A DNA stretch of 57,912 bases, taken from assembly GCA_964487925.1 (NCBI GenBank), contig CAZASZ010000004.1:1-57912 (forward strand). Direction: 5' to 3'. Shown here piece after piece: positions 7,872 through 15,636 of the stretch. Origin of the DNA: RI-283 sp964487925. GTDB taxonomy: Bacteria; Pseudomonadota; Gammaproteobacteria; SZUA-140. Below the pieces are notes generated by a model. It made no database searches. It had not been told where the DNA came from and worked only from the letters and a program-made list of their open reading frames with translations. Position numbers and translations under genes: made by a program. Each line of letters starts with the position of its first letter. Position 1 is the first letter of the stretch.

Positions 7872-8798
7872 CTAGTGCATTGGCGGTCCTTGTAGTCCGA
7901 GTGCGACAGCGCAGCTCATCAGCAGGATAAAGACCGTCATATCGATCGTAAGGACGCGAATGAAGCTGGACTCAGGTCGCGGACTTATGGTGCCGGCCCG
8001 AATTGACCTCAACATGTTCGGGATAATCCGCAATCGATTGAGTGCGCCAATCGTCATCATGACGCCGACGAATGCCAGCTTGAGGAGCAAGGTATTGCCA
8101 TATCCGCTTTCCCAAAGATCGGCGAGTTTAGGGATGTGCTCCCAAGCATTGTAGAGGCCGCTGGGCAGGACGGCCGCCAAGGCCAACGTGGCTAAGGTGG
8201 AGAGCCTTACAGCGCTGGTGGCGATGTCCTCCTCGAAGCCCTGGCGCGACATCCGTCGCAACATCGCGAGATAGACGATCACGGCCCCTCCCCAGCTCGC
8301 CCCTGCGCAAATATGTAGGATGTTGACGAAGTTGTCGAGGCGCAACAAGCCCTCGTCACCGGCATGGCTGGTGGCGCTGGTAGTGATTGCGACGACGACA
8401 CTTGCGGAGAGTATCAGGACAAATCCGGCTGGCCTCAAATTCCATCTCGCGCGCCCAAACCAAATAGCCGTCATGACGGCTATGGCTGCCAGACGCCACA
8501 ACCAGACCGTGCCGAATTGACTGTGGCTGATCACCCGCCACAGATAGCCGCCGGCCTCGGCTACCGGAACATCCGCCAGTGCCGCTGTACGCAGCCAGAG
8601 CAATGCGAGCGATGAGAGCAAGAGTGTGGTAAGGGCAATATCGAGCAAAGGGCGCAATGTGGGGCCCAGGAGGGGCCGGTGTGTTCCCGAGGGTAGCAGC
8701 CACGCGGCGACGGCGCTGCCGCCGAGGATGACGGCGAGCGCCAAACGATCGAGTACGACCGGCAGGAGATGCACTAAATCGAGTGTATCTCCTGCCAT
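7872..8798 (-). CDS. copD: CopD-family copper membrane protein
   Basis: A 308-residue integral inner-membrane protein with about eight membrane segments, matching the CopD/PcoD family implicated in copper uptake or resistance. The CopD domain fills the C-terminal half (NFVNILHICAGASWGGAVIVYL and the following helices, with conserved His in LHICAGASW). It lies downstream of copC on the same strand, the usual pairing, but a 148-bp mobile repeat separates the two and ends only about 20 bases before the start codon. I see no good ribosome site at this ATG, so expression may depend on readthrough or be impaired. Confidence 0.87.
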   Translation of the reverse strand: MAGDTLDLVHLLPVVLDRLALAVILGGSAVAAWLLPSGTHRPLLGPTLRPLLDIALTTLLLSSLALLWLRTAALADVPVAEAGGYLWRVISHSQFGTVWLWRLAAIAVMTAIWFGRARWNLRPAGFVLILSASVVVAITTSATSHAGDEGLLRLDNFVNILHICAGASWGGAVIVYLAMLRRMSRQGFEEDIATSAVRLSTLATLALAAVLPSGLYNAWEHIPKLADLWESGYGNTLLLKLAFVGVMMTIGALNRLRIIPNMLRSIRAGTISPRPESSFIRVLTIDMTVFILLMSCAVALGLQGPPMH

Positions 8799-8819
8799 CA
8801 GCTGCGTCTGAGCTGCAAC

Positions 8820-8967
8820 TTAACCGGCCGTTGAAAAACCTTCATGCGGCACGATCCGGCGTTAAAAATCGGCTCAAAATGCTCATGTACGGGCGTGTAC
8901 ACTGCGCTTTCTCGTCGATTTTTGCCTTGTCTTGCACTCGCCTGAAACTTTTTCAACAGCCTGTTAG
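8820..8967 (+). repeat. TA-bounded inverted-terminal repeat element, copy 2
   Basis: Second copy of the element described at 5004-5150, bounded by TTAA on the left and TTAG on the right. It differs from the other copies at only a few positions (for example CTCGTCG for CTCGCCG internally, GGCCGTTG for GGCTGTTG near the left end). It occupies nearly the whole gap between copC and copD, nine bases short of the copC stop codon. Transcribed from copC, it would form a long hairpin inside the operon message. Confidence 0.85.
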
Positions 8968-8975
8968 TGAGTTTC

Positions 8976-9335
8976 TTATTTGACCTTGAAGCCGATCCCA
9001 CCCTTGACGCGATGTCCGTCGCTGGAGATCACGTTCCAGCGGACATTGTAGCTTCCCGACTTCAAGGGTTTGAGATCGATTTCGAGGCTACTCGCGTCAC
9101 CAGCGATAGAACGCACATCGCCAGTATCGACACGGTCCCCTTTGGTGTTCTCGACGCTGATCTTGCTCCATTCGGCTTCGACATTGCTGGAAAACCAGAC
9201 CTGAAGGACCTTGGGTGGAACGCTCAGCACCTGGCCCTTTTCGGGGACTGTCTTTTTGACATGGACATGCGCCTGGCAGGCAAACGGCAATGACAGCAGC
9301 AGGGCCGCGATCAACAATGAGTGAAATCGATTCAT
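8976..9335 (-). CDS. copC: periplasmic copper-binding protein CopC
   Basis: Small periplasmic copper carrier. The ATG at 9335 is preceded by GGAGGAG; a TTG twelve bases further out lies within that ribosome site and is not the start. A signal peptide ends at FACQA, exposing an N-terminal His (HVHVKK), the Cu(II) ligand position of the CopC family. The second His ligand is in SSDGHRVKGG near the C terminus. At 119 residues the length is normal. There is no Met-rich Cu(I) site, so it is the Cu(II)-only type. It heads copC-(repeat)-copD. Confidence 0.9.
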   Translation of the reverse strand: MNRFHSLLIAALLLSLPFACQAHVHVKKTVPEKGQVLSVPPKVLQVWFSSNVEAEWSKISVENTKGDRVDTGDVRSIAGDASSLEIDLKPLKSGSYNVRWNVISSDGHRVKGGIGFKVK

Positions 9336-9407
9336 GCGCTCCTCCAATAGGTTGTGGCGCGAAGGGTCGGGTTGGATGTTTCCGCCCGAGTATACTAGTA
9401 GGTGCTA

Positions 9408-10496
9408 TCAGTTTTGAGGTAATGTCGAGCCCGCGACCTTTGTCCGACGCTCCCTGACCGCTGCCGCTAATTGATGTAACAGCGCCTCCGAGTCTTCCCA
9501 GCCCAGACAAGCATCGGTAATGCTGATGCCGTAAGCAGGCGTCTCCCCTGGGGCGATGTCCTGACGACCCTCCTTGAGATGTGATTCGATCATGACACCG
9601 ATCACATTGTCGTTACCCCCAGCGATTTGCCCGGCAAGGTCGGTGCCGACGTCGATCTGAAGCTTGAACTGTTTACGACTGTTGGCGTGGCTGCAATCTA
9701 CCATCAGGCGTTCTGGAAGTTTGGCCGCACGCAGTTTCTCAACCGCCTGAGCGATGCTGGCGGCGTCGAAGTTGGGTTCGCGGCCGCCACGCAGGATGAC
9801 GTGACAGGAATCATTTCCTGTTGTCGAGAAAATCGCCGATTTCCCCTCCTTGGTCAGCGAAAGGAATACATGGGGGTGACGGGCGGCGTGAATTGCATCA
9901 ATGGCGATACGATACCCCCCATCGGTACCGTTCTTGAAGCCGACAGGGCAGGAGAGACCACTGGCAAGCTCTCGATGTCCCTGGGATTCAGTGGTCCGAG
10001 CCCCGATGGCGCCCCAGCTGACGAGGTCGGCGATATATTGAGGTGTGATCAGATCCAGGAATTCGGTACCCGCCGGGACGCCCATTTCATTGACGTCCAG
10101 CAAAAGTTTCCGGGCCAGGCGTATCCCACGGTTGATCTCGAAGGTGTCATCCAGGTTCGGGTCGTTGATCAGCCCTTTCCAGCCGACAGTGGTCCGCGGT
10201 TTTTCGAAATAGACGCGCATGACGATTAGAAGGTCTTTGTTAAGTTTGTTTTTTATTTCCTTGATTTTTCTTGCGTACGCTATTGCGGTGGCGGGGTCGT
10301 GAATCGAGCAGGGACCGATCACGACGAGCAGTCGGTCATCTTTGCCCCGTAGTATCTCAGTGATAGCCAGGCGGGTGTCATGCGTCGTGCGGGCCGCGGT
10401 CTCCGTGAGCGGGTATTCAGCATGTATCTGTTTTGGTGAGGCGATCTCGCTCATGCCGCTGATGCGCAGGTCGTCGGTAATATATTTCATGGCCAT
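9408..10496 (-). CDS. aroG: 3-deoxy-7-phosphoheptulonate synthase (class I)
   Basis: Condenses phosphoenolpyruvate and erythrose 4-phosphate to DAHP, the first step of aromatic amino acid synthesis. The protein has 362 residues and is of the class I AroFGH type: metal-ligand Cys in VIGPCSIHDP, the MRVYFEKPRTTVGWKG PEP-binding stretch, DLVSWGAIGARTTESQ and MVDCSHANS. Which amino acid inhibits it cannot be read off with certainty, so aroF or aroH are possible names. It follows the CHCC zinc-finger gene and ilvE on the same strand. Ribosome site GAGGA precedes the chosen ATG; a second ATG lies two codons in. Confidence 0.93.
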   Translation of the reverse strand: MAMKYITDDLRISGMSEIASPKQIHAEYPLTETAARTTHDTRLAITEILRGKDDRLLVVIGPCSIHDPATAIAYARKIKEIKNKLNKDLLIVMRVYFEKPRTTVGWKGLINDPNLDDTFEINRGIRLARKLLLDVNEMGVPAGTEFLDLITPQYIADLVSWGAIGARTTESQGHRELASGLSCPVGFKNGTDGGYRIAIDAIHAARHPHVFLSLTKEGKSAIFSTTGNDSCHVILRGGREPNFDAASIAQAVEKLRAAKLPERLMVDCSHANSRKQFKLQIDVGTDLAGQIAGGNDNVIGVMIESHLKEGRQDIAPGETPAYGISITDACLGWEDSEALLHQLAAAVRERRTKVAGSTLPQN

Positions 10497-10556
10497 TCGG
10501 GGTGTTTCCTCATCTATTCACTACCTTCACCCGACGGGCGCGCGGCATTGGTTGGA

Positions 10557-10570
10557 TTAACAGCCTGTTA
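10557..10570 (+). repeat. possible end relic of the TA-bounded repeat
   Basis: AACAGCCTGTTA at 10559-10570 matches the outer 12 bases of the right end of the element at 8820-8967. Its terminal TA lies in the TAA stop of the minus-strand zinc-finger gene, the same placement as full copies 1 and 3. The rest of the element is absent. A 12-base match could be chance. Confidence 0.4.
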
Positions 10571-10771
10571 ATTCTTCTTCAGCACAAATTCGCTACCGCA
10601 ATAGGGACAGACAGCACTGCCGGTGTCTTCGACGGGAAGGTATACCTTGGGATGGGAGTTCCAGAGGCTCATGCTATCGAGAGGACAGTGTAACGGGAGG
10701 TCTTGGGGGCCTACCTCGTAGCGGTGCTGTGCGTTGGGCGTTTTAAGCTCAGGGTTGGCTGGCGTATTCAT
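10568..10771 (-). CDS. CHCC-type zinc-finger domain protein
   Basis: A 67-residue protein of the zf-CHCC family (related to the mitochondrial NDUFS6 zinc domain). Ligands are visible as Cys in LHCPLD, His in WNSHPKVYLP, and the CPYC pair in AVCPYCGSEF. The LWNSHPKVYLP core is the family hallmark. Function in bacteria is not established. The gene sits between ilvE and aroG on the same strand, its usual place beside ilvE in gammaproteobacteria, so it is cotranscribed with amino acid synthesis genes. Confidence 0.88.
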   Translation of the reverse strand: MNTPANPELKTPNAQHRYEVGPQDLPLHCPLDSMSLWNSHPKVYLPVEDTGSAVCPYCGSEFVLKKN

Positions 10772-10808
10772 ACATTGAATCCTTTTTCTTCGTTGGTTTG
10801 CGATCGAC

Positions 10809-11741
10809 CTAGGACACCAGGGTCAGCCAGGCACGATGTTCCTGGCTGCGTCCGTGTACGACGTCGAAATAGAGGCTCTGAAGGCGTTCTGTGATCGGGC
10901 CCCGTGTGCCGGAGCCTATCTGGCGGCCATCGATGACCCGAATCGGCGTGACCTCGGCGGCGGTACCGGTAAAGAAGGCCTCATCGGCTACGTAGGCCTC
11001 ATCACGTGTCATCTGCTTCTCAATCACCTTTACGCCCAGTTCATTGGCCAGAGAGATGATAGTCTGTCGGGTTATGCCGTCCAGGGCCGAGGTCAGCGCG
11101 GGCGTGTAAAGAGCCCCATCTCTGACCAGGAAGATGTTTTCGCCGCTGCCTTCGGAGATGTAGCCCTGAGCATCGAGCAACATGGCTTCATCACAGCCGC
11201 TGGCCAATGCCTCGTTAAGCGCCAGTGTTGAGTTGATGTAATGCCCGGTTGCCTTAGCCTTACACATCGAAACATTGACGTGGTGGCGGGTATAGGAAGA
11301 GGTTCGCACCCGGATACCTTGTCGCATGTTCTCTTCACCCATGTAGGCGCCCCAAGCCCAGGCCGCGATCATGACGTGGGTCTTTAGATTGTCGGCGCGA
11401 AGCCCCATACCTTCGGAGCCGTAGAAAACCAGCGGGCGGATATATCCGGACTCGAGACCGTTTCCATGCACGACGGCGCAAGTAGCCTCGTTTACCGTTT
11501 CCTTGCTGAGCGTCATCGGCATATTCAGTATGTGCGCCGACCGGAAGAGGCGGTCGGTGTGGTCCTGGAGGCGAAAGATCGCGGCGCCCTGATCTGTACG
11601 ATAGGCGCGGACGCCCTCGAAGACTCCCATGCCGTAGTGGAGGGAATGTGTCAGTACATGTACTTTGGCTTCTCGCCACGGAATAAGCTCGCCATCCAGC
11701 CAGATCACCCCGTCCCGATCTTCCATACCAACTATGCTCAT
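10809..11741 (-). CDS. ilvE: branched-chain amino acid aminotransferase
   Basis: PLP-dependent transaminase for the last step of leucine, isoleucine and valine synthesis. A fold-IV aminotransferase of 310 residues: HSLHYGMGVFEGVRAY substrate-loop motif, probable Schiff-base lysine Lys163 in KAKATGHYINS, EGSGENIF and the phosphate-binding GITRQTII. Length matches IlvE. A second Met at residue 6 is a possible start. It is first of the minus-strand run ilvE, zf-CHCC, aroG. D-amino acid transaminase and ADC lyase share the fold, but sequence and length favour IlvE. Confidence 0.94.
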   Translation of the reverse strand: MSIVGMEDRDGVIWLDGELIPWREAKVHVLTHSLHYGMGVFEGVRAYRTDQGAAIFRLQDHTDRLFRSAHILNMPMTLSKETVNEATCAVVHGNGLESGYIRPLVFYGSEGMGLRADNLKTHVMIAAWAWGAYMGEENMRQGIRVRTSSYTRHHVNVSMCKAKATGHYINSTLALNEALASGCDEAMLLDAQGYISEGSGENIFLVRDGALYTPALTSALDGITRQTIISLANELGVKVIEKQMTRDEAYVADEAFFTGTAAEVTPIRVIDGRQIGSGTRGPITERLQSLYFDVVHGRSQEHRAWLTLVS

Positions 11742-11862
11742 AGTGCGTTGCTCTCGATGTGTTGTCTCTAATGGGCCTAAGGGATACGATTCTATCGGAG
11801 ATTGACGCCCATTTCACGCACCCGAACCGATCATTTTTTGCCTAGGGGCCATAAAGACGACC

Positions 11863-12822
11863 ATGTCGCAGCGTTACGAGCAACCCAGACCCAGTGAAGC
11901 AGCCTGTCGACACCTGGCGCAAAGGATCGGAACATCGCATCTGAATTTGCGGCTCGGATTGGAGCGTGACCACGCTGTCGACACCTTTGGGCATGGACGA
12001 TGGTTTCGCCCGGAAAACTGGCTGTCCGGGCAGCGGATGGCCCGAGTGCTCGTCCGTTGGCTTGGCATCGAGGCCGCCGGTCGCCATTTTGCCCGTCGTA
12101 TGCGCGTGCATACTCATGACGTCTATCTCCCCGGCGTTTCCGCTTCCGATGCCGGTCTGCGCGTACTTCATCTGACCGATCTGCATTTGGATATGGCCAC
12201 CGATACTGTGGATGCCTTGATTCGCGGCCTTGATGGTGTCGAAGCCGATCTCTGCGTCCTGACTGGAGACTACCGGGTCAGGACCTACGGGCCGATAGAT
12301 GCCGTTGTCGGTGCTTTTAGGCGACTGAAACCTCATCTGCCTACGCCTTGTTATGCGGTGCTGGGTAATCACGATTGTCTTGCGATAGCCGAGGTCATGG
12401 AGGACCTGGGTATCAGGGTATTGTTGAATGAATCCGTATCGATATCGAACGGTGATATCTATTTGGCGGGTATTGATGATCCGCATTTTTATCAAGCGGA
12501 CAATTTGGACAAGGCGTTGGAGGGCATTCCCGCCGAGGCGGCCGTGATCCTACTCAGTCACTCGCCGGAGACCTACCGCGAGGTGGCGTGTACGGGCGTT
12601 GGACTCATGCTCTGTGGACATACCCATGGCGGACAGGTGTGCCTGCCGGGTGGCATTGCCGTAACCTATGACAGCAATTGCCCGCGTCGTTATTGTCGTG
12701 GTGAATGGCGCGATGGAACCCTGCAGGGTTACACCAGCCGCGGGTGTGGGACTTCGGTGTTGGATATCCGCTTTTTCTGCCCGCCCGAGATCGTCTTGCA
12801 TCGTCTGCATCCTGCACCCTAA
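11863..12822 (+). CDS. YkuE-like metallophosphoesterase
   Basis: Calcineurin-like phosphoesterase of 319 residues. The di-metal motifs come in order: LTDLHLD, LTGDY, LGNHDC, LSHSPE and CGHTHGGQ. The first 90 residues form a variable lead-in with a basic patch but no clear membrane helix, unlike many YkuE proteins that are membrane-tethered. The substrate is unknown; relatives hydrolyse UDP-diacylglucosamine, cyclic nucleotides or phospholipid headgroups, and the sequence does not decide. It is divergent from ilvE and convergent with the CarS-like gene, so probably monocistronic. Confidence 0.88.
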   Translation: MSQRYEQPRPSEAACRHLAQRIGTSHLNLRLGLERDHAVDTFGHGRWFRPENWLSGQRMARVLVRWLGIEAAGRHFARRMRVHTHDVYLPGVSASDAGLRVLHLTDLHLDMATDTVDALIRGLDGVEADLCVLTGDYRVRTYGPIDAVVGAFRRLKPHLPTPCYAVLGNHDCLAIAEVMEDLGIRVLLNESVSISNGDIYLAGIDDPHFYQADNLDKALEGIPAEAAVILLSHSPETYREVACTGVGLMLCGHTHGGQVCLPGGIAVTYDSNCPRRYCRGEWRDGTLQGYTSRGCGTSVLDIRFFCPPEIVLHRLHPAP

Positions 12823-12830
12823 TTCGTCGG

Positions 12831-13319
12831 TTAGTAGGGTTTCTTGCGCATTCTCAAGCGATATAACAACGGTGAAATGCCCATCTCGATGAGCATGAAT
12901 GTGACCGTAATCACAATCAGATCCAGCAAGGTAGTCGCTAAGACAGTAGTAGCAAAAAACATCGGGAGTAGCGCCTCAGGGATTTGATCAAGACCGGTCG
13001 CCCGGGCCTCCGGAGGCATAGCGAGTCGGCGTTTGATAAAGCTGGAGCAGAGATCGCCGAGCATGGCGAACAGTCCGATCAGACATCCGAACAGGGGTGA
13101 CCAGCCGAACGGTATGGCCAGAACAGTGGGTAAGGCAACGCCGCTGATCAGTCCGCGCCAGGTCTTGGATGCGCCTAGGATCGGGTGACCGTCCCGCCAC
13201 TGCCTGCCACGGTCAATGGCATGGTTCATTCGGTTGGGAAACAGATGTGCGGAAAGGATCGGGGCACCATTGGCCGAGAAGATCAGAAAGAGTAGGGCTG
13301 CATCGGCGGTTAGGTCCAT
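12831..13319 (-). CDS. CarS-like (CDP-archaeol synthase family) membrane protein
   Basis: A 162-residue membrane protein with about four hydrophobic segments. It carries the hallmark of the CarS/DUF46 branch of the CTP-transferase superfamily: DGHPILGASKTWRGLISG near residues 43-60 and LGDLCSSFIKRRL near 87-99, the latter shared with CdsA-type cytidylyltransferases. In archaea CarS activates unsaturated archaetidic acid with CTP; the role of the shorter bacterial homologues is not known. No partner gene for ether lipids is nearby, so a CDP-alcohol of a bacterial lipid is more likely. Convergent with the phosphoesterase gene. Confidence 0.78.
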   Translation of the reverse strand: MDLTADAALLFLIFSANGAPILSAHLFPNRMNHAIDRGRQWRDGHPILGASKTWRGLISGVALPTVLAIPFGWSPLFGCLIGLFAMLGDLCSSFIKRRLAMPPEARATGLDQIPEALLPMFFATTVLATTLLDLIVITVTFMLIEMGISPLLYRLRMRKKPY

Positions 13320-13449
13320 GACGAATTATTGTTATAGAATGTATAGCGTGCCGGTAGGTTATTAAAGTTGGTTCTCTTTTATGTCAGTAGAGACTATCGT
13401 CAATATATGCATAACATATTTTGCGCTATCAACCTGAAGAGGAAGGGCT

Positions 13450-13695
13450 ATGCGACGTAAGGGATCCCTCGACAACCGGCAGAAGCTCAATCGTTTCTTT
13501 TTCAAGGACAACGCCTGGTATGTCGAGATCAGAGAGGGTGTCAAAGGCCCCTTTCCCAGACGAGAGGACGCATCCCAATTCCTGGCGCGATATGTTCACG
13601 ATAAGCGGGTTCAACAGGCACTGGAAGCGAAGGATGAGGACAACGCCTTGAGCCAAGTGATCACGTATTCGGAAAGCTTGTTAGGGTCTGAATAG
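13450..13695 (+). CDS. DUF6316 family protein
   Basis: A small basic protein of 81 residues of unknown function, matching the gammaproteobacterial DUF6316 pattern: N-terminal RRKG, a core FFFKDNAWYVEIREGVKGPF and an acidic helix EDASQFLARYV. The charged C-terminal half reads as helical. Its last 85 bases overlap the 3 prime end of the minus-strand gene at 13611-14219, so one of the two may be misread or the genes are truly convergent and overlapping. I consider this one real on family resemblance. Confidence 0.72.
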   Translation: MRRKGSLDNRQKLNRFFFKDNAWYVEIREGVKGPFPRREDASQFLARYVHDKRVQQALEAKDEDNALSQVITYSESLLGSE

Positions 13696-14219
13696 ACTTC
13701 GAGATGCACGAGGTTAGGGGCTTCTAACGAAAGCTGCAGGATATTGGATAGGTTGACGCCCCTGGCCAGGTGGCTCGGACGATAGAACCCCAATATTGGC
13801 TTACCGGCATTTAGGAAACGCATGCAGTTTATCCCTGATCCCAAACCTGCTTCGTCAAAGCAATAGATCGCTGCCCTGGCGGTATCCTGAAAGCGCATGT
13901 CCCGCTCCAGCATGAAGCGGGTTGCGGCCTCGGCCTCGGTTTGCGACTCGCTGGCTGATTCGAAATAGGCGGGCCAGTCGGTGTCGTAGTACTCGATTGG
14001 GTCGCAGATTTTTCTGGCCAAATCAGACGTAGACAGATTTGGGAAGCGGTCGCGGTAATATCGGAATCGTGTATCGTAGCCCAGCCCGGATTCCTCCAGC
14101 GTGGTTATGACCGCGACCTTGAAGTTCCAAGTGGCGTCGCTTGCGTACATGCCTTTTCCGCTTACATAGCAGGGAATGGACATCGTTATGATACCTAATC
14201 TCGTTGCTATCCGAACCAT
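13611..14219 (-). CDS. orphan, nucleoside 2-deoxyribosyltransferase-like
   Basis: A 202-residue protein I cannot assign firmly. Residues about 110-150 (RDMRFQDTARAAIYCFDEAGLGSG, then NAGKPILGFY) resemble the core of the nucleoside deoxyribosyltransferase/DNPH1-type fold, where an acidic residue and a GS/T-GxE stretch precede A..GKPV. The N terminus (MSIPCYVSGKGMY) could be the first strand of that fold, favouring the Met at 14183 over that at 14219. There is no signal peptide. Its 3 prime end overlaps the DUF6316 gene on the other strand. The function is a guess from a local pattern only. Confidence 0.5.
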   Translation of the reverse strand: MVRIATRLGIITMSIPCYVSGKGMYASDATWNFKVAVITTLEESGLGYDTRFRYYRDRFPNLSTSDLARKICDPIEYYDTDWPAYFESASESQTEAEAATRFMLERDMRFQDTARAAIYCFDEAGLGSGINCMRFLNAGKPILGFYRPSHLARGVNLSNILQLSLEAPNLVHLEVYSDPNKLSEYVITWLKALSSSFASSAC

Positions 14220-14323
14220 ATTCTAGCATCCGGCTCGGATAGCCTCTATCATGAAGCATTCAGCCGTTTGCCGTCTCGACGGCCTATGACAGCCAATTGA
14301 GTATGTCTTTAACGTCTGTTAAT

Positions 14324-14541
14324 AGGGGATTGAAAATCCCACGCCTTTAGGTGGCAATGTTGCTTTTACTCTCTCTCCCTTTGAGGGGAGAGGGTTGGGG
14401 TGAGGGGTGAAGGCTCCGAGGTTGTTTTATGAGCCCTCACCCTAACCCTCTCCCAGTTTTGGGGGAGGGGACAATCGGCCGTACGGCCGATCAATCCGGC
14501 TTTTAGCCGTATAACCCGAAGCCACCGGCTAAAGCCGGTGG
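14324..14541. repeat. cluster of REP-like and palindromic repeats upstream of argC
   Basis: The stretch 14220-14576 holds no gene but much secondary structure. GGGATT/AATCCC form a hairpin at 14326-14340. A 21-base block at 14386-14406 recurs inverted at 14434-14454 with one mismatch (the GGGAGAGGGTT(G/A)GGGTGAGGG type seen as a dispersed repeat in many proteobacteria). There is a perfect 18-base palindrome at 14474-14491 and an 8-bp stem with TAAA loop at 14522-14541. The two outer hairpins could be ends of an IS200/IS605-derived non-autonomous element (inference). Confidence 0.7.
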
Positions 14542-14576
14542 AGTATTCACAAAGTAGGGGTTTAGGAGGGTTTGCT

Positions 14577-15617
14577 GTGAAAGATCGGGTCAGGGTGGCG
14601 GTAGTTGGCGGGACCGGCTATACCGGCGTCGAGTTATTGCGCCTATTATCGGGGCATCCCGATGTAGAGGTCGCTGTCGTGACATCGAGAGAGCAGGCCG
14701 GCCGGCCTGTTTCCGGCTTATTTGAAAGTCTGCGTGGCCATTATGATCTTGATTTTTCTGAGCCTGCCCCGGATCTGCTTGCAACTTGCGATGTCGTCTT
14801 TTTCGCCACGCCAAATGGCACCGCTATGCGGCAGGTACCGGTGCTGGTCGAGGGCGGTGCCCGGGTTATCGATCTCGCAGCTGATTTCCGGCTTCGGGAT
14901 AAAGCGACCTGGGCTCATTGGTATGGTGAACCGCATCTTGCTGCGGAATATCTTGCCGAGGCGGTCTACGGGCTGCCCGAATTCAATCGCGAGGCTATTT
15001 CCGGCGCGCGCCTGATTGCTAATCCCGGTTGTTATCCGACGGCAGTGCAGTTGGGGTTGATGCCGCTGCTGCATGCCGGGGTCATCGACGAGCATTCCAT
15101 CATCGCTGATTGCAAGTCCGGGGTTAGCGGCGCTGGTCGCAAGGCGGCGGTACCGTCTCTGTTTGCTGAGATGGGTGCGAGCTTCAAGGCCTATGGGGTC
15201 TCCGGGCATCGTCACCTCCCGGAGATCCGGCAAGGCTTGTCGGATATCGCGGGCCGACCTGTGGATTTGACCTTCATACCCCATCTGGTGCCGATGATTC
15301 GTGGTATCCACGCGACGATTTATGTCGATCTGGCAGATCCTGCCGCAGACCTACAGTCGATATTTGAGTCGCGATATCGGGATGAGACCTTTGTCGATGT
15401 GCTGCCTGCAGACTCGCATCCCGAGACCCGTTCGGTTAGCGGTAGCAACCTCTGTCGTTTGGCGATTCATCGCCTGCCAGGTGGAAACAAGGCGGTCATC
15501 CTTTCGGTCATCGACAATCTCGTTAAGGGGGCTGCCGGTCAGGCGGTCCAGAATATGAATCTCTTGATAGGCCTTCCGGAAGATACAGGGTTAGGGCAAG
15601 TGGCATTGTCGCCTTGA
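14577..15617 (+). CDS. argC: N-acetyl-gamma-glutamyl-phosphate reductase
   Basis: NADPH-dependent third step of arginine synthesis, reducing N-acetylglutamyl phosphate to the semialdehyde. The nucleotide-binding VAVVGGTGYTGVELLRLL lies at the N terminus, and the catalytic Cys152 in NPGCYPTA. Type 1 family, 346 residues. The start is GTG 14577, six bases after TAGGAGGG; an upstream in-frame GTG at 14538 lies in a repeat hairpin and is unlikely. DUF6776 follows 19 bases later, a conserved pairing. argA lies 6 kb downstream on the other strand. Confidence 0.95.
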   Translation: MKDRVRVAVVGGTGYTGVELLRLLSGHPDVEVAVVTSREQAGRPVSGLFESLRGHYDLDFSEPAPDLLATCDVVFFATPNGTAMRQVPVLVEGGARVIDLAADFRLRDKATWAHWYGEPHLAAEYLAEAVYGLPEFNREAISGARLIANPGCYPTAVQLGLMPLLHAGVIDEHSIIADCKSGVSGAGRKAAVPSLFAEMGASFKAYGVSGHRHLPEIRQGLSDIAGRPVDLTFIPHLVPMIRGIHATIYVDLADPAADLQSIFESRYRDETFVDVLPADSHPETRSVSGSNLCRLAIHRLPGGNKAVILSVIDNLVKGAAGQAVQNMNLLIGLPEDTGLGQVALSP

Positions 15618-15636
15618 TGGGTTAATCCGGGGATAT

